A stretch of DNA of 24,326 bases, taken from an uncultured Lachnospiraceae bacterium. GTDB taxonomy: Bacteria > Bacillota > Clostridia > Lachnospirales > Lachnospiraceae. Positions within the stretch are counted from its first letter, which is position 1. Each line of letters opens with the position of its first letter. The translations under genes and the position numbers were made by a program. The DNA lies in assembly GCA_948794795.1 (NCBI GenBank), contig CAQGLR010000054.1:1-24326 (forward strand), read 5' to 3'. A model generated the notes under the pieces. The model saw only the letters and a program-made list of their open reading frames with translations. It had not been told where the DNA came from and did not search any database. This document shows, one piece after another, positions 17,087 through 22,919 of the stretch.

Positions 17087-17182
17087 TTATAGTACCTGGT
17101 CTTTTACAGACAGGTTATATACAACTGTTGCTTTTTTACTTTTTTCATACTTTTTGTTATACATGCTATATTTTCTCTTACT
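17087..17182 (-). pseudogene. Toxin-tip remnant upstream of the DUF2691-like gene
   Basis: Thirty-one open codons with no start, ending KKATVVYNLSVKDQVL and TAA, 13 nt before the immunity ATG. The Lys-rich N-part and ordered C-terminal strand look like the end of a cationic toxin domain. An in-frame stop (17183-17185) closes the frame upstream. No family recognised. Confidence 0.4.
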
Positions 17183-17248
17183 TTATAAGGTATCATTGTT
17201 ACATAGTCTAATGGCTGTCATAAATATCTGCCCTTAAGTTATCTGTAT

Positions 17249-17614
17249 CTACATAAACTCTGAATCCAAATATCTCTTTGATTTTTTTTTATTTTTTACA
17301 GATACAAAATAATAATGCTGATGTTTAACATAATGCCACATAATATCTGTTATAATAGCATTTTCTTTATTTTTCTTAATCTTTACTGTTTTTCCAAAAT
17401 CATATTTGGGAGCTGGAACGGGTGTAAATAAATTATCCTTAACTCTATAATAATTATTATTATACTTTAATGTTATATAATCCTGTCCATTTGCAATACA
17501 TTTAAAAACCTTACAACTATTAGCTTCTTGTTTAAAGGTTTCAAAATCATCTGGATGTATTAAATCAATACCATGTTCTAAAAACCAAGGGTATATTCCC
17601 CATTTAGAATTCAT
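17249..17614 (-). CDS. DUF6960-like immunity protein
   Basis: A 121-residue protein beginning MNSKWGIYPWFLEHGIDLIH, followed by PDDFETF. This opening (WGIYPWF-x-EHG-x-x-LIHPDD) is, as far as I recall, the signature of DUF6960, a family found beside polymorphic toxins. The middle DYITLKYNNNYYRVKDNLF and KYDFGKTVKI region also fits, being a small SH3-like beta part. Start ATG at 17614 has AGGAAG upstream. The stop of a toxin-like remnant lies only 2 nt before the start, so the cassette was probably once translated as a coupled toxin-immunity pair. Confidence 0.65.
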   Translation of the reverse strand: MNSKWGIYPWFLEHGIDLIHPDDFETFKQEANSCKVFKCIANGQDYITLKYNNNYYRVKDNLFTPVPAPKYDFGKTVKIKKNKENAIITDIMWHYVKHQHYYFVSVKNKKKSKRYLDSEFM

Positions 17615-17616
17615 TT

Positions 17617-17712
17617 TTACTTCCTATCTGAGCCAATTCCCAGTATAAATCCATTTAACTGTGGTATATCCATATCCGGGACATCAGCCAGAATGGATAC
17701 ATAATATCTGCC
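17617..17712 (-). pseudogene. Toxin-tip remnant upstream of the DUF6960-like gene
   Basis: Thirty-one codons, GRYYVSILADVPDMDIPQLN followed by GFILGIGSDRK and TAA. The composition is protein-like, and codons GGG/CCG/GAC stand out against the AT-rich surroundings. It is closed upstream by an in-frame TAA (17713-17715) and ends 2 nt before the immunity start. It may be the 3' end of the toxin that the DUF6960-like protein once neutralised; the domain is not recognised. Confidence 0.5.
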
Positions 17713-17740
17713 TTATGGGAAAATGTACTACTTATGTTTT

Positions 17741-17775
17741 ACTACTAATATCTGATATTATAAATTTTACTATTT
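17741..17775 (-). repeat. Copy 1 of a 35-bp repeat from a decayed toxin tail
   Basis: This stretch matches 23311-23345 with 3 mismatches in 35. On the minus strand both encode a similar tail (here KFIISDISSK, there KFIKLDISSD), so the two are remnants of the same toxin family at two sites in the array. Here the frame ends almost at once in a stop. The remaining gap 17776-17984 holds a CCTGGT/ACCAGG hairpin (about 17835-17860) and no gene. Confidence 0.55.
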
Positions 17776-17984
17776 TTATACATTTATTTCAAGTATCATT
17801 ATGTGATTAATATAAAATAATTATATATTTGTGCCTGGTTAAGATAAGTTTACCAGGACACAGGTCCGGACTGGTTTCTTTTTAAATACTGTAAGTAATA
17901 ATGTTATAAATAAGTAGCTAATAATTGCAAGCAGGCATTGTGTATTGCAAATATCTGCATTATGACTTGGGATAAGAATTTTTT

Positions 17985-18036
17985 ATGCAACTAAAAATAG
18001 TTGCATATTTTTTATTATAATGTTATATTATAATAA
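17985..18036 (+). promoter_or_regulatory. Two perfect inverted repeats in the hicAB leader (candidate HicB operators)
   Basis: The first repeat is ATGCAACTA (17985-17993) and TAGTTGCAT (17998-18006) around AAAA. The second is TTATTATAAT (18012-18021) and ATTATAATAA (18027-18036) around 5 nt, and it contains two TATAAT hexamers and ends where the ribosome site begins. HicB-type antitoxins with a ribbon-helix-helix domain bind palindromes in their own promoter, which fits this place. The first could also act as a weak terminator, since T6 follows it. Confidence 0.5.
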
Positions 18037-18049
18037 AGGAGGTTTATTA

Positions 18050-18301
18050 ATGGGCAAAAAAGATAAACTGGTTGAAAAATTACTAAAAAAACCTAAAGAT
18101 TTTACTTTTGATGAAATGAAATCCCTCCTGTCATATTTTGGATATGGATTAAAACAGGGAGGGACAGGTTCAGGGGTAAAATTTATCAAAGAAGGAAGCA
18201 ATGAAATAATAAATTTCCATAAGCCACATCCAGATGGGATATTAAAACATTATGTACTGGAACAAGTGATAGAAAAATTAAGAAAGGATGGTTTGTTATG
18301 A
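18050..18301 (+). CDS. hicA: HicA-type toxin (putative mRNA interferase)
   Basis: An 83-residue dsRBD-like protein of the HicA family. The ATG at 18050 follows AAAGGAGGT by 6 nt; a start ten codons upstream would include that site. Features: LVEKLLKKPKDFTFDEMKSL helix, KQGGTGSGVKF (the position of the GS-H-H-x-F loop of classical HicA), INFHKPHPDGILKHYVLEQV and a C-terminal helix. The catalytic His of classical HicA (in GSHH) is replaced by Gly-Val here; this belongs to a recognised variant group with GS-x-V-x-F and HKPHP, whose activity is less certain. It overlaps hicB by 4 nt (ATGA). It is on the plus strand, against the array. Confidence 0.85.
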   Translation: MGKKDKLVEKLLKKPKDFTFDEMKSLLSYFGYGLKQGGTGSGVKFIKEGSNEIINFHKPHPDGILKHYVLEQVIEKLRKDGLL

Positions 18302-18630
18302 GTAATTTGTTATCATACAAAAATTATAATGGGACAGTAGAATACTCCAAAGAAGACAAATGTCTTTTTGGAAAAGTTATCGGAATAAAGTCTTTATTAT
18401 CCTATGAAGGTGATTCTGTGCAGGAGCTGGAAGAAGATTTCCAAGATGTAATTGATAGGTATCTGGAAGACTGTAAAGAAAGGAATATTGAACCTGAACA
18501 GCCTTACAAGGGTACATTTAATGTGAGGATAAGCCCGGAACTTCACCGGAATATTGCAGTATATGCCATTGAACATGGAAAAAGCCTTAATGCTGTTGTT
18601 GAAGAAGCTATTGTGAATATGGTTGGGTAA
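18298..18630 (+). CDS. hicB: HicB-type antitoxin
   Basis: A 110-residue protein with the partial RNase H-like fold of HicB (YNGTVEYSKEDKCLFGKVIG, then SYEGDSVQELEEDFQDVIDR, residues about 9-60) and a C-terminal ribbon-helix-helix DNA-binding segment (TFNVRISPELHRNIAVYAIE, about 72-92, then SLNAVVEEAI). It would bind and silence HicA and repress the operon through the palindromes upstream. Start ATG overlaps the hicA stop. The pair looks complete and intact. Confidence 0.9.
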   Translation: MSNLLSYKNYNGTVEYSKEDKCLFGKVIGIKSLLSYEGDSVQELEEDFQDVIDRYLEDCKERNIEPEQPYKGTFNVRISPELHRNIAVYAIEHGKSLNAVVEEAIVNMVG

Positions 18631-18657
18631 CTGGTTCTTCATGTCTTTAGTGGCATA

Positions 18658-18683
18658 CCATTGGAAAAGTCTAATTCCAATGG
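18658..18683. terminator. Inverted repeat between hicB and the convergent immunity gene
   Basis: CCATTGGAA (18658-18666) and TTCCAATGG (18675-18683) form a perfect 9-bp stem with an 8-nt loop that covers the stop codon of the convergent gene. There is no T-tract on either side, so action as a terminator is uncertain. Confidence 0.35.
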
Positions 18684-19036
18684 GTAAATATGGATGGGTT
18701 TACATAAGTTACTTTATAATTTGAGCAAAATATTAATGCTTTATCCAACGCATTAATCACATCACTTTTTTGCCAAGTATCATCATCAAAAAAACAATAT
18801 ATTTGATTTGATGTTTCTATTGCTATTGCTTCAAAATACACAAATTGGTATGGCACAAACTGTAAATTAGTCACTGAAAGCTGTGCTATACAATTTTGAA
18901 AATCAAAATCAATAATTAATGTATCTTCACTATTTTTTGATAAAATAATTCCGTCTTGATTCTTTAGTCCAGATAAGACTTTTTCATACCATTGTATAAC
19001 AGATACTTTAATAATTTCATAATTATAACCACTCAT
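18671..19036 (-). CDS. Putative immunity protein (unrecognised)
   Basis: A 121-residue acidic protein starting MSGYNYEIIKVSVIQWYEKV, with alternating beta strands (TLIIDFDFQNCIAQLSV, then FVYFEAIAIE) and a C-terminal helix (SDVINALDKALIFC). No signal peptide. A good ribosome site (AAAAGGAG) is present. It stands 61 nt downstream of the duplicated immunity family gene; that short gap has no remnant. The family is not known to me. Confidence 0.6.
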   Translation of the reverse strand: MSGYNYEIIKVSVIQWYEKVLSGLKNQDGIILSKNSEDTLIIDFDFQNCIAQLSVTNLQFVPYQFVYFEAIAIETSNQIYCFFDDDTWQKSDVINALDKALIFCSNYKVTYVNPSIFTHWN

Positions 19037-19097
19037 ATTATTTACTCCTTTTCTTAGGTGATGGGACTATAACTGATATACTGTAAAACTAAATGGA

Positions 19098-19481
19098 TTA
19101 TGTTTCCCAAAAGAATGATAAATTATTATTATTTATTTTGTCTATGTGAATATTTCTACATTCAATTTGTATTTCCATAATACTCAAATCTAATTTTATT
19201 ATATAAAATCCTTCTGTTGGAGCTTCGTTAACTGAAATATCTTGTATCCAGTATCCAAGCTGTGGTCTTTTCATATCTTTTACACTAAAAATTTTTCTTC
19301 TGTTAGCATCTGTTTCATATAATACTTTATAACAAGATAAAAAAGATATTTTCCAAGAAGATTCTTCATCATTATAAAAGATTAATTCTATCTCGTCTCC
19401 AAAATAAGATATTTTTAGATCAAATATTTCACAGTCCCAGTAATCTGTTTCCTCAATCTTTTTTTGTATTTTATTATTCAT
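19098..19481 (-). CDS. Immunity protein of a duplicated family, copy 1
   Basis: A 127-residue protein, MNNKIQKKIEETDYWDCEIF at the start, then a beta-rich body with WKISFLSCYKVLYETDA, QLGYWIQDISV and a C-terminal LDLSIMEIQIECRNIHIDK. It is clearly paralogous to the gene at 22024-22416 (by eye a little over half the residues identical along the whole length). Both are preceded by related toxin-like remnants, which identifies the family as the cognate immunity protein of that toxin tip. Start ATG with AGGAGC rather far upstream (about 12 nt). Confidence 0.7.
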   Translation of the reverse strand: MNNKIQKKIEETDYWDCEIFDLKISYFGDEIELIFYNDEESSWKISFLSCYKVLYETDANRRKIFSVKDMKRPQLGYWIQDISVNEAPTEGFYIIKLDLSIMEIQIECRNIHIDKINNNNLSFFWET

Positions 19482-19501
19482 AATATTTATTAAGCTCCTA
19501 T

Positions 19502-19741
19502 TTAATGATTATATGATATGTGACCTGCTGGGTTCTTATATGATACAATATTGCCATTAATATCTAAAGGATTTTTGTTTTTATCTATGATATGGATATA
19601 TGTATAATTAGTTGTTTTATCTGGTACATCTATATGCACCCTATAGTTACCAGTTTCATCTTTAATATGTATTCTGCCATTATGGTATTGGAAATTATAT
19701 CCTTACCCATAAAGTGTGCCATCCATGCATACCCATTTTAA
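19502..19741 (-). pseudogene. Polymorphic toxin C-terminal tip, broken by a stop codon
   Basis: Sixty-six codons after an in-frame TAA (19703-19705) read GYNFQYHNGRIHIKDETGNY, RVHIDVPDKTTNYTYIHIID, KNKNPLDINGNIVSYKNPAG and HISYNH, ending 20 nt before copy 1 of the duplicated immunity gene. The frame continues upstream of the stop (KWVCMDGTLYG), so one nonsense change broke the gene. The ID-x-PD, Y-x-HIH-x-x-D, N-x-LD-x-NGNIV and final HI-x-Y motifs resemble a described polymorphic-toxin tip family that I associate, without certainty, with toxin type 24. The part still open would be the whole tip core, but it has no start codon of its own. Confidence 0.65.
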
Positions 19742-19767
19742 TAAATTTTTAAGTGAATTTTAATTTT

Positions 19768-20166
19768 TTATAAAATTGCTTTAAATGGGGGATGGCCAGT
19801 TTCAATATTTTTTAATTGTGAAGGCTTCCTGAATCTTAAGCTTGTTTCAAAGTTAAAAACAAGTATATGGTTATTAATTTTATTCAAAGAAATGTTGATC
19901 CATATAGGTACAAACGGTGATTGGCATGCTACTAGATTTACTGTTTCTTCAATGGTTAATAATCTATTTCCTACATTTTTTTCACTTAATGCAATTAATC
20001 TCATTTGATTATCAAGACCATTAAATGGCTTATCTTTTTCATAAACAGGTATGATTTTAAATTTGAGGCTTTTATTATCTGATTTTGTATTTCCTATAAT
20101 TTCATTTATTGTCATTATAAGATTATTGTAGAAAATAGATTTATTCATTTCTTTTAATTTTATCAT
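19768..20166 (-). CDS. Putative immunity protein with ETGHPPF C-terminus
   Basis: A 132-residue protein. The first half is charged; the second has LLTIEETVNLVACQSPFVPI followed by WINISL, a strand pair, then SLRFRKPSQL and IETGHPPFKAI at the end. The LRFRKPS...ETGHPPF ending is one I have seen in proteins encoded beside polymorphic toxins, but I cannot name a Pfam entry. Start ATG at 20166 follows GGAGGA. A toxin-like remnant ends 32 nt upstream. Confidence 0.65.
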   Translation of the reverse strand: MIKLKEMNKSIFYNNLIMTINEIIGNTKSDNKSLKFKIIPVYEKDKPFNGLDNQMRLIALSEKNVGNRLLTIEETVNLVACQSPFVPIWINISLNKINNHILVFNFETSLRFRKPSQLKNIETGHPPFKAIL

Positions 20167-20198
20167 ATATCCTCCAATATATTAATGCATATTTTTAA

Positions 20199-20300
20199 TT
20201 AGCTGTTACTTTATAAATTAAATTTTTGAAAGCGTCTGGCTTGAAATTTTCAATTTTACTATCTGAATATAATTTACATCTTCGTATATTGTATTTTTAG
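20199..20300 (-). pseudogene. Toxin-tip remnant upstream of the ETGHPPF gene
   Basis: Thirty-three open codons ending in DSKIENFKPDAFKNLIYKVT then AN and TAA, 32 nt before the immunity ATG. Basic and protein-like, no start codon, closed upstream by TAA. No family recognised. Confidence 0.4.
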
Positions 20301-20308
20301 TTTGTACA

Positions 20309-20481
20309 TTATTGGGATATGCCATTTTTATCTTTATATATCTCCAGCCATTTAAGTATTTCTTCTTGATTTTTTAAGTAATCCTGGCAATACTTTTTAC
20401 ATATAAGATTTAAGTAACACAATAATTCTTTTGGTGTTATAATTATTTTTTACTATGTAAACTAAATTCAGCTCCTTCATA
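20309..20481 (-). pseudogene. Decayed 3' end of an immunity-like gene
   Basis: Two frames join across an AT-rich break near 20440: YEGAEFSLHSKK, then IIITPKELLCYLNLICKKYC and QDYLKNQEEILKWLEIYKDK. The acidic helical end with an ITPKEL-x-x-YL pattern resembles the C-terminus of known small immunity proteins. Stops on both sides and the shift of frame show it is dead. With the tip at 20199-20300 it fills the 326-nt gap between the flanking genes. Confidence 0.45.
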
Positions 20482-20492
20482 GAATTAGACAA

Positions 20493-20912
20493 TTATTTAA
20501 AGAAATTAATTGGATTTTGACAAAACTTATTTGCTTTAGAGTTTTTCATTAATTCTATTATCCCATTAATTTCGGGAGCATAAATTTTACCCTCATAAAA
20601 AACCATTCCATTAATTCTTTCTATATAATCTAATATTTTTTCTAACATTTTCTTTGATAATGAACGTAAATCAAATCTACAACTTATTTCTTCCAAAGCC
20701 TCATCTTCATATAGAAATTGAATACATGTTTCATCTGCTTTTCCATATTGGACTATATCCTCTGTCCAGCTTGGAGTTTTTTCTAAAAAATCAATTTCTA
20801 TTAGAGATATACTATTTTGTTTCCAAGATAATATATCTTTGCTTTCTAAGTTTTCTACTATCACACACCTTTCTCTTGGTATTATATAAAAATCAAATTG
20901 CCATAATGCCAT
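20493..20912 (-). CDS. Putative immunity protein (MALWQF-type)
   Basis: A 139-residue protein starting MALWQFDFYIIPRE, followed by an acidic middle with WTEDIVQYGKADETCIQFLY, then SCRFDLRSLSKKMLEKILDY and MVFYEGKIYAPEINGIIELM. This layout (WQF-x-FY-x-x-P start, W-x-x-DI-x-QYG, RFDLR) belongs to a family I know only as hypothetical proteins near toxins. A very good ribosome site (AGGAGG, 8 nt) is present. A toxin-like remnant with a DSHHRL motif ends 33 nt upstream. Confidence 0.65.
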   Translation of the reverse strand: MALWQFDFYIIPRERCVIVENLESKDILSWKQNSISLIEIDFLEKTPSWTEDIVQYGKADETCIQFLYEDEALEEISCRFDLRSLSKKMLEKILDYIERINGMVFYEGKIYAPEINGIIELMKNSKANKFCQNPINFFK

Positions 20913-20945
20913 TTATTAAACCTCCTAATCAAATCATAATAAATT

Positions 20946-21041
20946 TTAAGTTATTTCATATCCAGTATAAGGTAATTCTATTTGTTCCAATCTCAATCTC
21001 TTTGCCATAATTAATCTATGATGACTATCTGCTTCATATTT
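20946..21041 (-). pseudogene. Toxin-tip remnant with DSHHRL motif
   Basis: Thirty-one codons reading KYEADSHHRLIMAKRLRLEQ then IELPYTGYEIT and TAA, ending 33 nt before the MALWQF-type immunity gene. The adjacent His pair in DSHHRL recalls His-dependent nuclease tips (HHH/AHH groups) but the piece is too short to assign. There is no start, and an in-frame stop closes it upstream. The rest of the 20913-21090 gap is unremarkable. Confidence 0.45.
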
Positions 21042-21090
21042 TTAATAGTTATACCAAAAATATTTTATAGTTTGGTTTAGGCAATTATTT

Positions 21091-21417
21091 TTAAAAAATA
21101 TATAATATGTCATTATCATTTTTTAATGATTTTGGAATGACCTTTTTAATATTTTGCAATCTACACAATAAATATTTCAAATCGTCTCCTTCAACATTAT
21201 CCATAACCCATTTTATTAGCAATTCTAATTCTGACATCACTGAATCTAAATTATCTTTTCTTATTTCTGCACCATCTTGAAAATAGTATATATTTAGTTT
21301 TTCTATAGCAGGTTCTAAATATTTATTATACATTCTCTGGGATGCTATATTTTCGCTTAAAATTTCTTTTGAATCATCAAAAATATTACCATTATATTTA
21401 TACAACCCTACTGACAT
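21091..21417 (-). CDS. Putative immunity protein (MSVGLYKYN-type)
   Basis: A 108-residue acidic, mostly helical protein: MSVGLYKYNGNIFDDSKEIL, then NKYLEPAIEKLNIYYFQDGA and a C-terminal LELLIKWVMDNVEGDDLKYL helix pair. The ATG at 21417 is 7 nt from GGAGGA; an ATG five codons earlier overlaps that site and was rejected. The stop of a decayed toxin tip (21419-21421) is one base before the start, a clear sign of translational coupling in the ancestral cassette. Family not recognised. Confidence 0.65.
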   Translation of the reverse strand: MSVGLYKYNGNIFDDSKEILSENIASQRMYNKYLEPAIEKLNIYYFQDGAEIRKDNLDSVMSELELLIKWVMDNVEGDDLKYLLCRLQNIKKVIPKSLKNDNDILYIF

Positions 21418-21418
21418 T

Positions 21419-21567
21419 CTATTTTCCTCCATATCTTGCCAGATAATTATACTTTGGATATTTTTCTTTTAATTTATTTAAACATTATTCCACTGCTTGA
21501 CATAGTGCGGGTGTATTGCATCAGTTATAAAAATATAATTTCATTTGTTATTTTAAAATCATCAATC
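21419..21567 (-). pseudogene. Toxin tip with frameshifts directly upstream of its immunity gene
   Basis: Three pieces in different frames join into one sequence: LIDDFKITNEII, then ITDAIHPHYVKQWNN, then LNKLKEKYPKYNYLARYGGK and TAG. Breaks fall near 21527 and 21475, in short T/A runs. The HPHYVKQWN and KL-x-EKYP-x-YNYLA-x-YGG ending is typical of HNH/LHH-like nuclease tips of polymorphic toxins. The stop is one base from the immunity ATG. The gene for this tip is dead. Confidence 0.55.
21534..21567 (-). repeat. Copy 1 of a 34-bp repeat shared with the window end
   Basis: Matches 24271-24304 with 2 mismatches in 34. Both encode IDDFKI-x-N-x-II on the minus strand, so it is probably the same toxin-tip segment in two cassettes. 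Confidence 0.55.
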
Positions 21568-21595
21568 AGTAGTGGCCAGGATTTTTTATACAATT

Positions 21596-21963
21596 TTATT
21601 CACTTATTTCATAAGATTTTGCAATCACCCATCCAAACATACCATAAGAAGAATTTATTTCTATATATTTGTATTTATTAGTAATTAAGAAAGCAATTAA
21701 CTCTTGTTCTGTATTATAATCAATAGGCCAACAAAAACCATCTAGTTCTACAAGTTCTTTTTGGTTATCTTTTATAAACTTTTGTATTTCAGATTCACAA
21801 ATATCTGAGATTATATTATAGTCAATAATACATCTAAAAAAATGTGTTAAAACTTCTGAAAAATAAATTGTTTTATATTGTTTTTGTTCATTATTGTATG
21901 TTTTGACAGACATGTTTTTTTAAGTAAATTTACGTTATAAGAAACTATATAGTTATCATGCAT
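21596..21963 (-). pseudogene. Immunity-like gene with a frameshift in an A7 run
   Basis: A start ATG at 21963 with an excellent CAGGAGGTA site opens MHDNYIVSYNVNLLKK, then the frame is lost at a run of seven A (minus strand, 21914-21920). One extra A would join it to the frame that runs to 21596: MSVKTYNNEQKQYKTIYFSE, a middle KFIKDNQKELVELDGFCWPI and the end YGMFGWVIAKSYEISE. Restored length is about 121 residues. The internal ATG at 21913 has no ribosome site. It may be a pseudogene, a phase-variable gene, or read by polymerase or ribosome slippage. The conserved-looking WPID and INSSYGMFGW parts suggest recent loss. Family unknown. Confidence 0.6.
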
Positions 21964-22009
21964 TTTTCTACCTCCTGTTATCTTGTTTTGGTGTCCAATT
22001 ATGTACATT

Positions 22010-22035
22010 AACTATAATTAAATTTAATTATAGTT
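22010..22035. repeat. Perfect 26-bp palindrome over the stop codon of copy 2
   Basis: Left arm 22010-22022 (AACTATAATTAAA) and right arm 22023-22035 are exact reverse complements with no loop. It covers the stop codon of the gene ending at 22024. It has two G-C pairs in total, so its hairpin would be weak; chance in AT-rich DNA or a protein site are both possible. Confidence 0.5.
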
Positions 22036-22416
22036 CCAAAATAAGTCAAGATTTTTCTTGGAAATTTTGTCAACTGATATATTTTTGCACTCAATATGCA
22101 TTTCCATAATAGACAAATCTAAATATACTTTATAAAAACCAATATTTTCGCTTTTAAAAACTGAAATATCCTGTCCATAATAACCTAATTGGGAATGTAT
22201 CATTTCTTTTACATTTTTTATTTTTCTCCAACTGGCATCTGTTGTATATGAAACTTTATAACATGATAAAAATGCTATTTTCCAACAGGTGTCTTTATAT
22301 TCGTCATCAATTATTAGTGTAATTTCATCCAGAAAATATAAACCTTTTATATCTAATATTTTTTCATCCCAATAATCTGTTTCATCAATTTTTTTTTGTA
22401 TTTTTTCAATATTCAC
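22024..22416 (-). CDS. Immunity protein of a duplicated family, copy 2
   Basis: A 130-residue protein, MNIEKIQKKIDETDYWDEKI, then WKIAFLSCYKVSYTTDASWR, QLGYYGQDISVFKSENIG and LDLSIMEMHIECKNISVDK, collinear with the gene at 19098-19481. It starts with GTG at 22416 behind AAGGAGAGG. That ribosome site overlaps the stop of the toxin remnant upstream. Both copies are intact although both toxins are broken, which points to selection for immunity. Confidence 0.7.
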   Translation of the reverse strand: MNIEKIQKKIDETDYWDEKILDIKGLYFLDEITLIIDDEYKDTCWKIAFLSCYKVSYTTDASWRKIKNVKEMIHSQLGYYGQDISVFKSENIGFYKVYLDLSIMEMHIECKNISVDKISKKNLDLFWNYN

Positions 22417-22427
22417 AAATCCTCTCC

Positions 22428-22585
22428 TTAATTATTATATGGTATATGTCATGATAGCTCTTTTTTAGAAACAATATTTCCTAAAATATCTATTAGATTT
22501 TCATTTTCATCAAATAAAATTATATGTGTATAATCTGTTTTTGCATAATGTGTAACTATAATGAAATTTATATTTTTCTTGAATT
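22428..22585 (-). pseudogene. Second copy of the HI-x-Y toxin tip, with a TGA stop
   Basis: Reading INFIIVTHYAKTDYTHIILF, then DENENLIDILGNIVSKKELS, a TGA at 22451-22449, and HIPYNN before TAA. It aligns with the remnant at 19502-19741 (DYTHIILFDENENLID against NYTYIHIIDKNKNPLD, GNIVS in both, HIPYNN against HISYNH). It ends 11 nt before copy 2 of the immunity gene and overlaps the end of the previous gene by about 18 nt; upstream of that the tip is deleted. Confidence 0.65.
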
Positions 22586-22885
22586 TAAACCGGTTATACT
22601 TTTTGGATAATTTAAGTAATTAATTTCAATTAACATATGTTCTTTATATCTTTTTTCTGGTGTTGTATCTTTTATTACATCTATAATTTCCATAGCACAT
22701 GCATAATATTCCTGGTATTGTTCATCATCTTCCTCTAATCCATTATCAGATTCATAATATGTATCCTGTTTTACTTCCAGAATTGAACCATCATTAAATT
22801 CCAATATATATATTTTATGAGGTTCTTCAGAAATATCTTTAAATAAGTTTCCTATTATTTTTTCTTCTTGTTCTGAAAAAAACAT
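22568..22885 (-). CDS. Putative immunity protein (acidic, YESDNGLEEDD motif)
   Basis: A 105-residue, strongly acidic protein: IYILEFNDGSILEVKQDTYY then ESDNGLEEDDEQYQEYYACA in the middle and MLIEINYLNYPKSI near the end. The NGLEEDD-x-x-x-EYYAC pattern is one I recall from small proteins following toxin tips of the kind at 22920-23238, which lies just upstream. The C-terminal GLNSRKI runs into the next toxin remnant, so the original end may have been altered by the cassette junction. Good ribosome site (AGGAGGAAA). Confidence 0.65.
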   Translation of the reverse strand: MFFSEQEEKIIGNLFKDISEEPHKIYILEFNDGSILEVKQDTYYESDNGLEEDDEQYQEYYACAMEIIDVIKDTTPEKRYKEHMLIEINYLNYPKSITGLNSRKI

Positions 22886-22919
22886 TATATTTCCTCCTAT
22901 TTTTTAGGGTGTGATAGGA

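Noticed and set aside
17985..18012. Inverted repeat plus T6 as a terminator of an upstream plus-strand gene
   Set aside because: No plus-strand gene lies upstream for kilobases and the stem has few G-C pairs; a hicAB operator is more likely.
20654..21010. Plus-strand ORF of 118 codons
   Set aside because: Antisense to the MALWQF-type immunity gene and its upstream tip; no ribosome site, biased composition.
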